Below the pieces are notes generated by a model. It searched no databases, was not told where the DNA came from, and saw only the letters and a list, made by a program, of their open reading frames with translations. Below, piece after piece: positions 21,921 through 30,591 of a DNA stretch of 64,000 nt. Each line of letters starts with the position of its first letter. Position 1 is the stretch's first letter. Origin of the DNA: a virus; the IMG/VR virus record IMGVR_UViG_3300044957_000763, positions 248,001-312,000 of that record; one strand, given 5' to 3'. A program made the translations under genes and the position numbers.

Positions 21921-22331
21921 TAGACATACCAGATGGAAAAATTGGTCTAGGGTTACATAGACCACAAATCCCGCAGGCGTATTGAATCGTTCTTTGAATT
22001 TTTCAATAGTTTGCGCGTGTGGGTCTTTGGTTAATTTTCTATACCAAAAAAGTGGCTTGTAGCTGTCAATAATGAAATGGCTGAAATAAATCCATGTTAT
22101 CAACAGTCCAAAAGTAACCCAATGTTCGCTCCATGCTTGTGGTGTTCCCCTCCAAAATAACATAAGCAAACCCACGCACAGTGTGTAAATAGCGCAATGT
22201 TTTGAGCGAACAACAGGGTCTTTCGTTTTGTTTTCTGCCATTGTTTGTGTTTGGAACAACCAGTCTCCTGTCATATGGCCTATTCCAAATAGAACAATGA
22301 GCGCACCGCCAATTGATTCGAGATTTGTCAT
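21882..22331 (-). CDS. DUF3307-family membrane protein
   Basis: A 149-aa integral membrane protein with about four helices. Family features: GHMTGDWLFQT near the N-terminus, SKHCAIYT, SHFIIDSYKP and a C-terminal LDQFFHLVCL, placing His, Asp and Gln in conserved spots of DUF3307. Function of the family is unknown. It is transcribed from a TATAAT with a short leader and an AGAGGTGG ribosome-binding site. Confidence 0.75.
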   Translation of the reverse strand: MTNLESIGGALIVLFGIGHMTGDWLFQTQTMAENKTKDPVVRSKHCAIYTLCVGLLMLFWRGTPQAWSEHWVTFGLLITWIYFSHFIIDSYKPLFWYRKLTKDPHAQTIEKFKERFNTPAGFVVYVTLDQFFHLVCLLPVANVVVSLSA

Positions 22332-22459
22332 AATCCACCTCTTACTCCCATTATAACAAATTTCACCAAGGGGTTGACAAATCGCTCAAAAACATGCAAT
22401 CATACAAATCGTATTTCGTTTGTGGTATCATATCCACGTCGAAAGACATAGGAGAAACA

Positions 22460-24277
22460 ATGAATTCGAAGTTAACGCCTTTGGGCAAAATTACAATCTT
22501 GGTCGTTGTCACCACGGTTGCCTTCCTTGGATGGCGCATGTTTGGAGACAAGGTTAAATCAATGCTTGGTGGTGAAACAACCGCTTCGGTTGTGCCTAAG
22601 CAGGTCAATCTTCCTGCATTGACTGTATCGGCAGGTGAAGGCACCAACCTTCAACTCAACACGATTACAGAAACCCCATCTGCGAATGGTGGTACGTCTA
22701 TGCGTATGCTTTTGTGGGCATGGAATGCTCAGTCTGGTCTGATGCTTGCCAATGGTGGCGCAAAAACCACTCAGGGTTCGCTTATGGAACAGTTGGGAGT
22801 TAACTTACAGTTGACTCGCCAAGATGACCCGAGCAAGATGCAAGAAGCACTTATTGCATTCGCACAAGAACTCAAGAATGGCAATCCTCAGCCAAAATCT
22901 GGTGCGCACTATGTTGCCATCATGGGCGATGGTGCGGCCGCTTTCTTGAAGCCTGTCAATGACCAGTTGCGCAAACTCGGACCTGAATATACCGCCAAGG
23001 TTATCGGTTCAGCCGGTTATTCCCGTGGTGAAGATAAGTTCATGGGACCCGCAGAGTGGAAGAACAATCCAAATCTTGCAAAGGGCGGTGTTGTTGCTGG
23101 ATATCTGCGTGACGGAGACTGGAATATTGCTTTGAAGTGGCTTGGTGACAACAACATCAAGAACAACCCTGATGAGCGAACCTGGGACCCGGATGCACTG
23201 AACTGGGTTGCAGCCAATGACTACATTGACGCATCTGAAAAGTATATCGCCGGATACAACGAAGACCGCCCTGTGGTTCGCAACGGCAAGCGCACTGGTG
23301 AAACCAAGCGCATTACTGTTCAGGGTGTTGTAACGTGGACTCCCGGTGACGTTATTGTTGCCGAAAAGAAAGGTGGACTTGTTTCCATCGTGTCCACTCG
23401 AGAGTATTCCGCTCAGATGCCTAACACAATCATCGGCATCGACAAGTGGATGAAAGACAACCGAAAGGATGTCGAGAACATGTTGTCCGGTGTCTTTGCT
23501 GGCGGTGACGCTATTAAGTCGTCAGATGAGGCCTTGAAGAAGGCTTCGCAGATTAGCGCAAGCGTGTACAACGAGTCCGGTGCGGACGCCAATTACTGGT
23601 ATATGTACTTCAAGGGCACTACTAAGCGAGATGCAAAGGGTCTAATGGTTGAACTTGGTGGTTCGTCTGTCAACAACCTTGCAGACAATATGTTGCTGTA
23701 TGGCATGGTGCCTGGTTCTCAGAACCTGTTCGCCGCAACATACACAACTTTTGGAGATGTTGTTGTTCAGCAGTATCCCAACCTCGTGCCTTCGTATGAC
23801 CCAGTAAGTAGCATTCTTGATACTTCTTATATCAAGAATCTATCTGGTCGGTCTAACCAAACGTTGCGTAACGCTCAGATTGCCCAGGCTTCACCCAAGT
23901 ATGACCCGTCTGGCACAATTCAGCCAATTGGTTCAAAAAATAGCTGGCGGGCTTTCTTTGCTCCTGGTCAGACAGACATTCCTGCAAATGGTTCTAAGAC
24001 ACTGCGAACAATGTTGAATGACTTGTTGGTTGCTGGCAATGCCTATGTTGAAATTCATGGTCATGCTGACGGTGCCTCTGAGCGAGGTAAGTCTGATTCA
24101 TTGTCTGAGTCTCGTGCCTTCGCTATCAAGCGCTGGTTGGAAACACAGGCACCTGTGAACTTCCCGGCCGGTCGAATCCGTGTTGTATCGCACGGCAATT
24201 CGAATCCGTTGGAACCAAACACCGCTCGTGGTAGCGTTTGGAACCGACGTATCGAGGTTGTGATTGGCGTTCGATAA
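22460..24277 (+). CDS. ABC-importer substrate-binding protein with C-terminal OmpA domain
   Basis: A 605-aa protein. An N-terminal membrane anchor (about 8-28, ITILVVVTTVAFLGWRMFG), a periplasmic-binding-protein region of about 450 residues related to NMT1/TauA/SsuA-type binders, and an OmpA-like peptidoglycan-binding domain at the end (VEIHGHADGAS, LSESRAFAIKRWLE, SVWNRRIEVV). The start follows GGAG by 6 nt; a longer frame upstream is unlikely. It is the first gene of an operon with permease and ATPase. The OmpA tail would tether the binder to the cell wall, which suits a diderm periplasm. Substrate unknown (taurine/sulfonate/nitrate-like by family). Confidence 0.82.
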   Translation: MNSKLTPLGKITILVVVTTVAFLGWRMFGDKVKSMLGGETTASVVPKQVNLPALTVSAGEGTNLQLNTITETPSANGGTSMRMLLWAWNAQSGLMLANGGAKTTQGSLMEQLGVNLQLTRQDDPSKMQEALIAFAQELKNGNPQPKSGAHYVAIMGDGAAAFLKPVNDQLRKLGPEYTAKVIGSAGYSRGEDKFMGPAEWKNNPNLAKGGVVAGYLRDGDWNIALKWLGDNNIKNNPDERTWDPDALNWVAANDYIDASEKYIAGYNEDRPVVRNGKRTGETKRITVQGVVTWTPGDVIVAEKKGGLVSIVSTREYSAQMPNTIIGIDKWMKDNRKDVENMLSGVFAGGDAIKSSDEALKKASQISASVYNESGADANYWYMYFKGTTKRDAKGLMVELGGSSVNNLADNMLLYGMVPGSQNLFAATYTTFGDVVVQQYPNLVPSYDPVSSILDTSYIKNLSGRSNQTLRNAQIAQASPKYDPSGTIQPIGSKNSWRAFFAPGQTDIPANGSKTLRTMLNDLLVAGNAYVEIHGHADGASERGKSDSLSESRAFAIKRWLETQAPVNFPAGRIRVVSHGNSNPLEPNTARGSVWNRRIEVVIGVR

Positions 24278-24289
24278 GGTAACACGCAT

Positions 24290-25123
24290 ATGTCCACAGT
24301 AGTTGCTTCTCAATCCCCCAAGCCCCGCAAGGACTTGGGGGACATTCTCTCGGCGTTTGCACCAAACCACGTGCTATCTGCCTCTACAATGAAAATCATT
24401 GTATTGTTGCAAGTTATTGCGTGTTTGGTAGTGTGGATTAACTCACCATTCACAGTTCTACCAAAGCCAATGGAAGTGTGGCATGCACTGATTGAGTTGT
24501 TTACAAACCAGGGCATGGGTGGAGAAATCATTACAAGCATGGAGTTGAACATCAAAGCTATGCTGTTTACATGTGTGTTAGCACTTGGGCTCGCATACCT
24601 TACGGTGATGCCATTCTTTCGTCCTATAGTAACCGCAATGTCCAAAGGGCGATTTCTTAGCTTGGTTGGATTCACCTTTGTTTTTACATTGATGGTTGGT
24701 GGTGGTCACCCGCTTAAAATGTCATTATTGGTGTTTGGTATGACTGTGTTCTTCCTTACATCAATGGCTTCTGTAGTTGCTGAAATACCCAGAGAGGCTT
24801 TTGACCACGCAAGGACTCTTAGAATGAGTGAGTGGCGCACCGTATGGGAAGTCGTGATTCTAGGAACTGCCGATAAGGCACTTGAAGTATTACGACAAAA
24901 CGCCGCTATTGGATGGATGATGCTTACAATGGTAGAAGGCATCTCTCGTTCAGAAGGCGGAATAGGTGCCATGTTGTTGAATCAACAAAAGCATTTTCGC
25001 ATTGCAGAAGTGTTTGCGATTCAGCTTACAATTTTGATGGTTGGATTGTGCCAAGACTATGTGCTTGGTCTCATTAGACGTATTGTATGTCCGTATGCAT
25101 ATTTGACATTGGAGAGAAAATGA
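24290..25123 (+). CDS. ABC transporter permease, SsuC/TauC-like
   Basis: A 277-aa membrane protein with about six helices. The EAA-type cytoplasmic loop that docks on the ATPase is seen near AEIPREAFDHARTLRMSEW (about residues 163-182). Expected to pair with the neighbouring ATPase and the OmpA-tailed binder to import a small molecule. Its end overlaps the ATPase start by ATGA. Confidence 0.85.
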   Translation: MSTVVASQSPKPRKDLGDILSAFAPNHVLSASTMKIIVLLQVIACLVVWINSPFTVLPKPMEVWHALIELFTNQGMGGEIITSMELNIKAMLFTCVLALGLAYLTVMPFFRPIVTAMSKGRFLSLVGFTFVFTLMVGGGHPLKMSLLVFGMTVFFLTSMASVVAEIPREAFDHARTLRMSEWRTVWEVVILGTADKALEVLRQNAAIGWMMLTMVEGISRSEGGIGAMLLNQQKHFRIAEVFAIQLTILMVGLCQDYVLGLIRRIVCPYAYLTLERK

Positions 25124-25923
25124 ACTACTCTTATGAATTTACAGATACATTATTGTCTGTCCAAGGTGTCAACTTAAGCCTTGGTGGCAAAGAAATCCTG
25201 CGAGATGTCAACCTTGAAATCAAAGACATCCGTCGCCCTGACACCAAGCAAGGGCAAGTTGTTGGTCTGCTCGGCCCTTCTGGTATTGGAAAAACCCAGT
25301 TGTTCCGAATTATCTCTGGACTCAACAAACCAGATAGTGGTCGTGTACTGGTTGGCTTAGAACAAAAACCCGTGAACAAGGGTGATGTCGGAGTTGTAGC
25401 CCAAAACTATCCGCTGTTTCAGCACCGCACTGTGTATAGCAACGTGTTGGTTGCATCTGGTGGCAATGTTGAAAAGACAAGTGCACTACTGGAGCAATTT
25501 GGGATATCTGAACACGCAACAAAATATCCAGCACAACTTTCAGGCGGCCAAAGGCAACGCGCAGCTATTGCACAGCAATTTGCCTGTAGTGAACACTTGC
25601 TTTTGATGGATGAGCCATTTTCTGGTCTAGACTGCATTGCACTTAGACGGGTGAGCGAATTCATCAATAAGATTGCTTCTAGTAATGAGTTGGCAACAAT
25701 TATCATCGTTACACACGACGTTTCGGCAGCACTTACGGTTTGCGACACGATTGTGTTGTTGGGCAGAGACCGAAACGAAGATGGCGAAATCATTCCTGGT
25801 GCCAAGGTTCAGTCAGTCTATAACCTCATTGATGCCGGTCTCGCATGGAGAGAAGGGATTGAAAACAGTCCTCAATTTTTCACCATGCTCAACGAAGTTC
25901 GCGACAAATTTGCTACACTATAA
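25120..25923 (+). CDS. ABC transporter ATPase subunit
   Basis: A 267-aa ATPase with Walker A GPSGIGKT (about residue 50), Q-loop, signature LSGGQRQR (about 139), Walker B LLLMDEP (about 160) and the H-loop in VTHD (about 196). The start at the ATGA overlap is supported by GGAG 5 nt upstream; an alternative start 33 nt earlier would overlap more. It powers import by the 24290 permease. Confidence 0.9.
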   Translation: MNYSYEFTDTLLSVQGVNLSLGGKEILRDVNLEIKDIRRPDTKQGQVVGLLGPSGIGKTQLFRIISGLNKPDSGRVLVGLEQKPVNKGDVGVVAQNYPLFQHRTVYSNVLVASGGNVEKTSALLEQFGISEHATKYPAQLSGGQRQRAAIAQQFACSEHLLLMDEPFSGLDCIALRRVSEFINKIASSNELATIIIVTHDVSAALTVCDTIVLLGRDRNEDGEIIPGAKVQSVYNLIDAGLAWREGIENSPQFFTMLNEVRDKFATL

Positions 25924-25925
25924 TC

Positions 25926-26390
25926 ATGGACATCAGAAGTGGTTGTGGATACCCAGGTGCGTCTCTGAGCAATTTTGCGCCTCACAAGTTCATCATTGAT
26001 GATGTTGAGTGCAACAGCATGGAGGGCTTTTTGCAAAGTTTGAAATTCAAAAACCCAGACATGCAATTGGTTATATGTCTGTTGGTTGGCAAAAGTGCAA
26101 AGTTTGCCGGCAAGAAAAAGAAGTGGTGGAGTGACCAAAAGCTATATTGGCGCGGCAAAGAAATCATGCGTGATTCATCAGAGTATCAAGAACTCCTCGA
26201 CCGGGCGTATAACGCTCTGTGTGAACAAAGCGAGAAATTTAGGCTTGCTTTATTGGCCACAGGAAATGCTACAATAGAACACAGCATGGGCAAAACTGAC
26301 AAAGCACAAACCGTGCTGACACGACAAGAGTTCTGTTCTAGGCTGACAAAACTACGCACAGAACTACAAAAAGAGAATCATGAGGCTTAA
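25926..26390 (+). CDS. NADAR-domain protein (YbiA-like)
   Basis: A 154-aa NADAR protein with YPGASLSNFAPHKFIIDD, EGFLQSLKFK and near the C-terminus IEHSMGKTDKAQTVLT, the family's conserved blocks. NADAR enzymes act on N-glycosidic bonds in riboflavin intermediates and ADP-ribosylated molecules, and can reverse nucleic-acid ADP-ribosylation. It sits directly after the ABC ATPase. A TACACT box lies 6 nt before the ATG, so it may also be expressed on its own. A role in removing host ADP-ribose marks is inferred. Confidence 0.85.
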   Translation: MDIRSGCGYPGASLSNFAPHKFIIDDVECNSMEGFLQSLKFKNPDMQLVICLLVGKSAKFAGKKKKWWSDQKLYWRGKEIMRDSSEYQELLDRAYNALCEQSEKFRLALLATGNATIEHSMGKTDKAQTVLTRQEFCSRLTKLRTELQKENHEA

Positions 26391-27267
26391 TCAATATATT
26401 GAAGCATTTAAGGAACCTGGAAATCTTCTGGCACTAGCAAGTTTTGCCATGTTATCTACTGCCACATGGGACCCAAGGGTATTATGTGTTGGTGCGGTGG
26501 TTGAGGCGTTGTATTTGCTAGTATTTGCAGACAGCAAAATTTACCACAAGAAACTAAGGGACAAAGAAAACAAGCTCAAAGAAGAAGTGTTCCGCAGAGA
26601 GTTTGAAGAACTGCGTCAAAAAGCCATTGGTGAAGTGTCAAAACCTATAGCAGAGCGATTTCAAACTCTTGAGCATATTAGAAATCAAGTTGAACAGGCT
26701 TCGGTTGACAAGGAAACTTGGTATCTTGATGTTGTGCGCAAGCTAGACCAAATGTTGATGGCGTTCTTAAATTTTGGCCTCAAGGAGTCGCAGTTTAGAA
26801 ACCACTTACATAATGCAATGCGCACGCTTGCAACACAGAAAAAGCGCAACGTCGGCAAGGTAGGAGCGTGTCCTGATGATGCGACACTTGAAGAGGTCGA
26901 ACAATGGACTAGAGACGTCGCTGAACACATCACACAATCGTACAGTGATGAGATTGCCGATGTTGAAAACAAAATAAATCAAACACAGGCCGCAGACCCA
27001 AACTTGCCGATTCTTCAAAAACGCGCTGAGTTGATTAAGCGACGCAGTGAGTATGCAGGCAAAGTAGGTAGAATGCTAGTGAGTATGCATCACCAAATGC
27101 GCTTGCTTGAAGACACATTTGGTCTTATCTCTGACGAGGCTCAGAGCAGACCGCCACAACAAGTGCTGACAGACATTGAAGAAGCAGTGTTCCAAAGCAC
27201 ATTGTTGACCAACGCAATTGATGAATTCGCCTCTTCTAACGAACAGGTGTTAACCGTAGGAGCATAA
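26380..27267 (+). CDS. Membrane-anchored coiled-coil protein, 295 aa
   Basis: The N-terminal 50 residues hold one or two membrane segments (LLALASFAMLST, VLCVGAVVEALYLLVF), followed by long charged helices with likely coiled coils (about 55-110 and 190-260). No enzyme motif. It overlaps the NADAR gene by 11 nt and is followed closely by 27272-28027, so it probably works with the importer operon. Function unknown. Confidence 0.7.
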   Translation: MRLNQYIEAFKEPGNLLALASFAMLSTATWDPRVLCVGAVVEALYLLVFADSKIYHKKLRDKENKLKEEVFRREFEELRQKAIGEVSKPIAERFQTLEHIRNQVEQASVDKETWYLDVVRKLDQMLMAFLNFGLKESQFRNHLHNAMRTLATQKKRNVGKVGACPDDATLEEVEQWTRDVAEHITQSYSDEIADVENKINQTQAADPNLPILQKRAELIKRRSEYAGKVGRMLVSMHHQMRLLEDTFGLISDEAQSRPPQQVLTDIEEAVFQSTLLTNAIDEFASSNEQVLTVGA

Positions 27268-27271
27268 CATA

Positions 27272-28027
27272 ATGAGTGATATTCTAAAGAAAGTCAAAGG
27301 GTTGTTTGTCGAAGGTGGCGATAGCCAAAGCACAGATATGCCCAGTGAATCTGCCGGCAACATTGGTGGCGATGACGCATGGAAGCAATGGGAAAACATT
27401 GCAAAAGGGGAGGCGAGTCGCACCCCAATGCCTCTAGCAGAAGCCATTGCGCGACAACCAGGACCAGATATAGACTCTGTGTCTGTCACACTACCACCAC
27501 CTGCGGCCAAGCCGGCTGATGAGTTTGTCATGCCAAAGAAGCGCGAAGACGGTAGCTGGGACTTCTCGCCAATTTATGCACACTCCAATTTACAACCGCC
27601 GGCATTCACTGCAGAGCAGGCCAGAGACATTATCTCGTCTTTGCCCACATCTCTTCCCCTTGAGGTACGCAGGGAAACGGTGAGCAAGACAATTGGTGCC
27701 ATTGGCAAAACACTTGGTATTACACCAGATGTTATTGCGTCTGATGCCGCATTGAAGATTGTGGCTGTTGAAGACTTTCGCGGCAAAATGAATCAGCGAT
27801 TTGGCGAGTATGAAGTTAAGGCACAACAGGCCATTTCTGAATACGAGAAAAAGATTGCTGAAACAAAGCTAAGTATTGAGTCGGCAAAAGCTAGGTCAGC
27901 AGAAGTCATGAGCGCATGCGATACAGAGATTGATAGACTCGATGATGTCACTGAGTTCTTTACACTTGACACCGGTTCTAGCAAACATGTCGCATCTGCC
28001 TCAAAACCAGAGAAAGTGGGTGTATAA
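27272..28027 (+). CDS. Soluble coiled-coil protein, 251 aa
   Basis: Disordered Pro/Ser-rich N-terminal part (about 15-90), a middle helical domain (AFTAEQARDIISSLPTSLP...) and a coiled coil at about 170-225 (YEVKAQQAISEYEKKIAET). Last large gene of the importer operon. No family recognised. Confidence 0.7.
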   Translation: MSDILKKVKGLFVEGGDSQSTDMPSESAGNIGGDDAWKQWENIAKGEASRTPMPLAEAIARQPGPDIDSVSVTLPPPAAKPADEFVMPKKREDGSWDFSPIYAHSNLQPPAFTAEQARDIISSLPTSLPLEVRRETVSKTIGAIGKTLGITPDVIASDAALKIVAVEDFRGKMNQRFGEYEVKAQQAISEYEKKIAETKLSIESAKARSAEVMSACDTEIDRLDDVTEFFTLDTGSSKHVASASKPEKVGV

Positions 28028-28050
28028 CCAAATCAGGAGGCAATCTACAC

Positions 28051-28143
28051 ATGATGCACTTGATGAAAAATAGCACTTTACAGACTCGTTTACCACATGG
28101 CCCCAGACACTCAAGACACTCCATTCAACAATTGTTGAACTGA
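28051..28143 (+). CDS. Short peptide, 30 aa, with strong Shine-Dalgarno
   Basis: AGGAGG lies about 9 nt before the ATG. It encodes 30 residues rich in Met, His, Arg and Gln (start MMHLMKNSTL). Its last codons contain a perfect 16-bp palindrome. It lies between the operon and its terminator. Function unknown. Confidence 0.45.
   Translation: MMHLMKNSTLQTRLPHGPRHSRHSIQQLLN
28124..28139. promoter_or_regulatory. Perfect 16-bp palindrome
   Basis: TTCAACAATTGTTGAA inside the end of the 30-aa ORF, with a partial echo (TGATTGTTGCA) just after. Possible operator or RNA hairpin. Confidence 0.35.
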
Positions 28144-28228
28144 TTGTTGCATCTCGAAATAGTTGCCAATGCCCTCAATTTGGCACCCGACGAGTCTGCA
28201 GCAAGCCGCGAGGGTGTAGTTGCCCGTC

Positions 28229-28267
28229 CACGAATAACCTGCTTTTTGCAGGTTATTCGTGTTTTTT
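28229..28267 (+). terminator. Strong intrinsic terminator of the importer operon
   Basis: CACGAATAACCTGC / GCAGGTTATTCGTG, 14-bp perfect stem, 5-nt loop, followed by TTTTTT. About 85 nt after the 30-aa ORF. The stretch between them holds no clear gene. Confidence 0.93.
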
Positions 28268-28316
28268 GTTTAACATTAAATCGGGAGTAACCCAAAAACA
28301 AAACAAAGAGGTAACT

Positions 28317-28859
28317 ATGCTACGATTTATTTTCACAATTAATGTCGCTATTGCGGCTGCAAAACGCGCAACATTTTCTCGACAACGACTCGCAGATACT
28401 TGGTATGAGCGATACATTCGACACTATGTCAGGCTTTCACTCATGCGACCAAATAGCTTTTTTATGTTGACAGGTCCAAACCGAACCAGCAGATTGCTTC
28501 CATCAGGTCCTAATTTGCTGGTTACAACAGGTGTCATCAAATGGAATCAATCATGCGAAGTGTTTGGTCCTATTGAAAAATCTCAAACCAGGCTCAACTT
28601 CAAACACAAAAATCAAAGTGACACGCTTGCCAATTACCACCCTGATTTAGAAGATAACAAAAAATTCAAGTCTAATGTGGCGGCTTGTGTATATTTTGAA
28701 GAATTGCAAAGGCCAAATACTGTTGAAGAGATTGAAATTACCTACGAAGACGCAATGACCAAAGTAAATACTGACATTATTGGCGCACTTGATGAATACA
28801 TTAAGGCAGACAAGGAGTCAGAAAATACCGATAACAAAAATCAAGTCGGATTAAACTAA
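28317..28859 (+). CDS. Hypothetical basic protein, 180 aa
   Basis: Starts after AGAGG with a 5-nt spacer. The N-terminal 20 residues are mildly hydrophobic (LRFIFTINVAIAAAKRA), then basic, with an acidic C-terminal end. The 3' end overlaps the convergent DUF1003 gene by 4 nt. No family recognised. Confidence 0.65.
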   Translation: MLRFIFTINVAIAAAKRATFSRQRLADTWYERYIRHYVRLSLMRPNSFFMLTGPNRTSRLLPSGPNLLVTTGVIKWNQSCEVFGPIEKSQTRLNFKHKNQSDTLANYHPDLEDNKKFKSNVAACVYFEELQRPNTVEEIEITYEDAMTKVNTDIIGALDEYIKADKESENTDNKNQVGLN

Positions 28860-29398
28860 TTTGATTTAGTTTCGCGCAAGAGTGTTTTGATATCTTCTCT
28901 TAAGGCTTCGATTTCAGACAATGCATTTTGTGTTTCACGAGTAAGTGCCTTGATATCTTCGTTCATAGTCCCAACTTCTTCTTGCATATTTTGCAATTGG
29001 CGATTTGTTTCTAGATTCATCAAGTATTCGTGCTGAGCTCGAAGCCTGTCTCGGTCTGCTTGTCGTCTTTGACTCATCAAAATGATTGGTGCCTGAAGTG
29101 CCGCAATGGTAGACAAAATCAAATTTAGCAATACAAAAGGCGGTGCGTCAAAAGAGTGTGGCTGGAAAAACCTTAGTGTGTTGAACGCAATCCAACACAG
29201 CATAGTGCAACAGAAGCAACCAACGAACCACCAACTTCCAGCGACCTCGGTTACCTTGTCTGCAAGGTTGTCGCCAAAGGTTTTTGCCCGTTCGAATTCC
29301 TCCATTGCCTCGAGCAATTTAGAATCACTTTGGGCGAATAGTTCGTCCCAGCGACCGGTGTTTCGAGCGTTGTTATTTGTGTTGCGAATGTGTCCCAT
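28856..29398 (-). CDS. DUF1003-family membrane protein
   Basis: A 180-aa protein with FGDNLADKVTEVAGSWWFV, then two transmembrane helices, FDAPPFVLLNLILSTIAALQAPIILMSQRRQ-type signature (split here for brevity) and a C-terminal coiled coil of about 60 residues. This is the DUF1003 arrangement; function in bacteria is unknown (often a predicted membrane protein linked to stress). The start has a GGAGG ribosome-binding site 9 nt upstream. Confidence 0.88.
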   Translation of the reverse strand: MGHIRNTNNNARNTGRWDELFAQSDSKLLEAMEEFERAKTFGDNLADKVTEVAGSWWFVGCFCCTMLCWIAFNTLRFFQPHSFDAPPFVLLNLILSTIAALQAPIILMSQRRQADRDRLRAQHEYLMNLETNRQLQNMQEEVGTMNEDIKALTRETQNALSEIEALREDIKTLLRETKSN

Positions 29399-29451
29399 CT
29401 ACGGCCGCCTCCTTTCATTTGATATTCACCTGAAGTCTTATTATATCACAC

Positions 29452-29481
29452 TTGACATACGACCTTTAGTTGTGCTAGAAT
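29452..29481 (+). promoter_or_regulatory. Promoter with -35 TTGACA and -10 TAGAAT
   Basis: TTGACA at 29452-29457, 18-bp spacer, TAGAAT at 29476-29481, 5 nt before the ATG at 29487. One of the clearest full sigma-70-type promoters in the window. Confidence 0.75.
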
Positions 29482-29486
29482 CAGGT

Positions 29487-29672
29487 ATGGAATTCAAACG
29501 TGGTGAAAAAGTTACAGACGGTCTATTAACTGGTATTGTTTGCAAGCCTAAGACATATATTGACGACGAATTGCGAACGGTTATTGTGCTGTCAAAATCA
29601 AAACAGCATATTGACTTAGACCCATCAACGCTGACCAAGATTAAAAAAGACGACGAAGAGCAATGGTGGTAG
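29487..29672 (+). CDS. Hypothetical protein, 61 aa
   Basis: Start set by the promoter 5 nt upstream; a longer frame from 29106 runs antisense to the DUF1003 gene and is rejected. Small beta-rich, charged protein (GEKVTDGLLTGIVCKPK). Function unknown. Confidence 0.65.
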   Translation: MEFKRGEKVTDGLLTGIVCKPKTYIDDELRTVIVLSKSKQHIDLDPSTLTKIKKDDEEQWW

Positions 29673-29673
29673 T

Positions 29674-30081
29674 GTGAACAACGCAGATTGGACTAGTAAG
29701 CCATCTTATAAGGAAGAAATCCTGCCTTGGCTTTGTGGACTTTTTCATGGTAGAGAACAGAAATCCAATCTTCGTGTGTCAGATGTTTGCCAAGAGTTGA
29801 TTCTTGCTCTTGATAACAGACTTATTTGCGTTTATCGTTCTTCAATGCTGAAGCGCAATGAGGTTATTGTCAAATGCACCCAACGAGGTCAAAAAATTCT
29901 TGATAGAGACACATCAAAACGGATTTCTTTCCCTCCAGAAATTGGTTGTGACGATGACTCACTCGACAAGTATTACGCTAGTGCCACTCAGGTTTTTGCT
30001 GCTGATTTGGTTCAAATGTGTACCAAATCTAGTTTTTTAGACGATATTTTGGAACAATTTTCAATACTTGAGCGAAATTAA
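29674..30081 (+). CDS. Hypothetical protein, 135 aa, with LD tail
   Basis: GTG start 1 nt after the previous stop. Soluble, winged-helix-like hints (LALDNRLICVYRSSMLKRNEVIVKC). Near the C-terminus it has SSFLDDILEQF, similar to the recurrent LD tail. No family recognised. Confidence 0.65.
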   Translation: MNNADWTSKPSYKEEILPWLCGLFHGREQKSNLRVSDVCQELILALDNRLICVYRSSMLKRNEVIVKCTQRGQKILDRDTSKRISFPPEIGCDDDSLDKYYASATQVFAADLVQMCTKSSFLDDILEQFSILERN

Positions 30082-30165
30082 GCAGTCCCTTTTGCCGCCA
30101 AATTGTAATAATAGAGTGTGGTAAATGGAATAGGAGCAGTTCGTCATCTGTTGATACAGCACAGA

Positions 30166-30591
30166 ATGGCGCAATTTCAGAATATGCAAACCGTCGACCC
30201 GAGTCGCGGCGGAGTTCATATTGGCCAACAGCCTGTCGCTATTCAGGCGCAAGACCCAAACCAGCTCAATGACATTCGCAATAACTTCATGTCAAACGGA
30301 TATGCGACTCCAGTTCGACTTCAAAACGGGAAGACTGTCATTATTGCCCATGGTGCGCCTCCACAAAATGGTCAAAGATATTGGTTTATTGGCCCGTCAG
30401 CAACACAGTTTGGAAGCAATGACGGGTGGTTAAACGCAGAACAGTCCAAAGCCTGGGCCGCATCCCAGGGATATCCAGGCGCAGAGTTCATTTCATGCTA
30501 TAACCAGGGCGCATTTGACAACACAGGAAAACTTGAGATTGGAGTGCCCACAGACACTAACAGTACTGAGTTTACTGTAAAGGCGGACTAA
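30166..30591 (+). CDS. Hypothetical protein, 141 aa
   Basis: The ATG at 30166 is preferred to a GTG at 30118. It contains KTVIIAHGAP (about residue 64) and EFISCYNQG (about 112), a His-Gly then Ser-Cys spacing loosely like caspase-type cysteine proteases; the match is weak. It overlaps the next gene by TAATG. Confidence 0.6.
   Translation: MAQFQNMQTVDPSRGGVHIGQQPVAIQAQDPNQLNDIRNNFMSNGYATPVRLQNGKTVIIAHGAPPQNGQRYWFIGPSATQFGSNDGWLNAEQSKAWAASQGYPGAEFISCYNQGAFDNTGKLEIGVPTDTNSTEFTVKAD

Noticed and set aside
22394-22459. Upstream start of the OmpA-tailed binder
   Set aside because: The added residues precede a GGAG-supported ATG at 22460 and would disrupt the usual N-terminal anchor.
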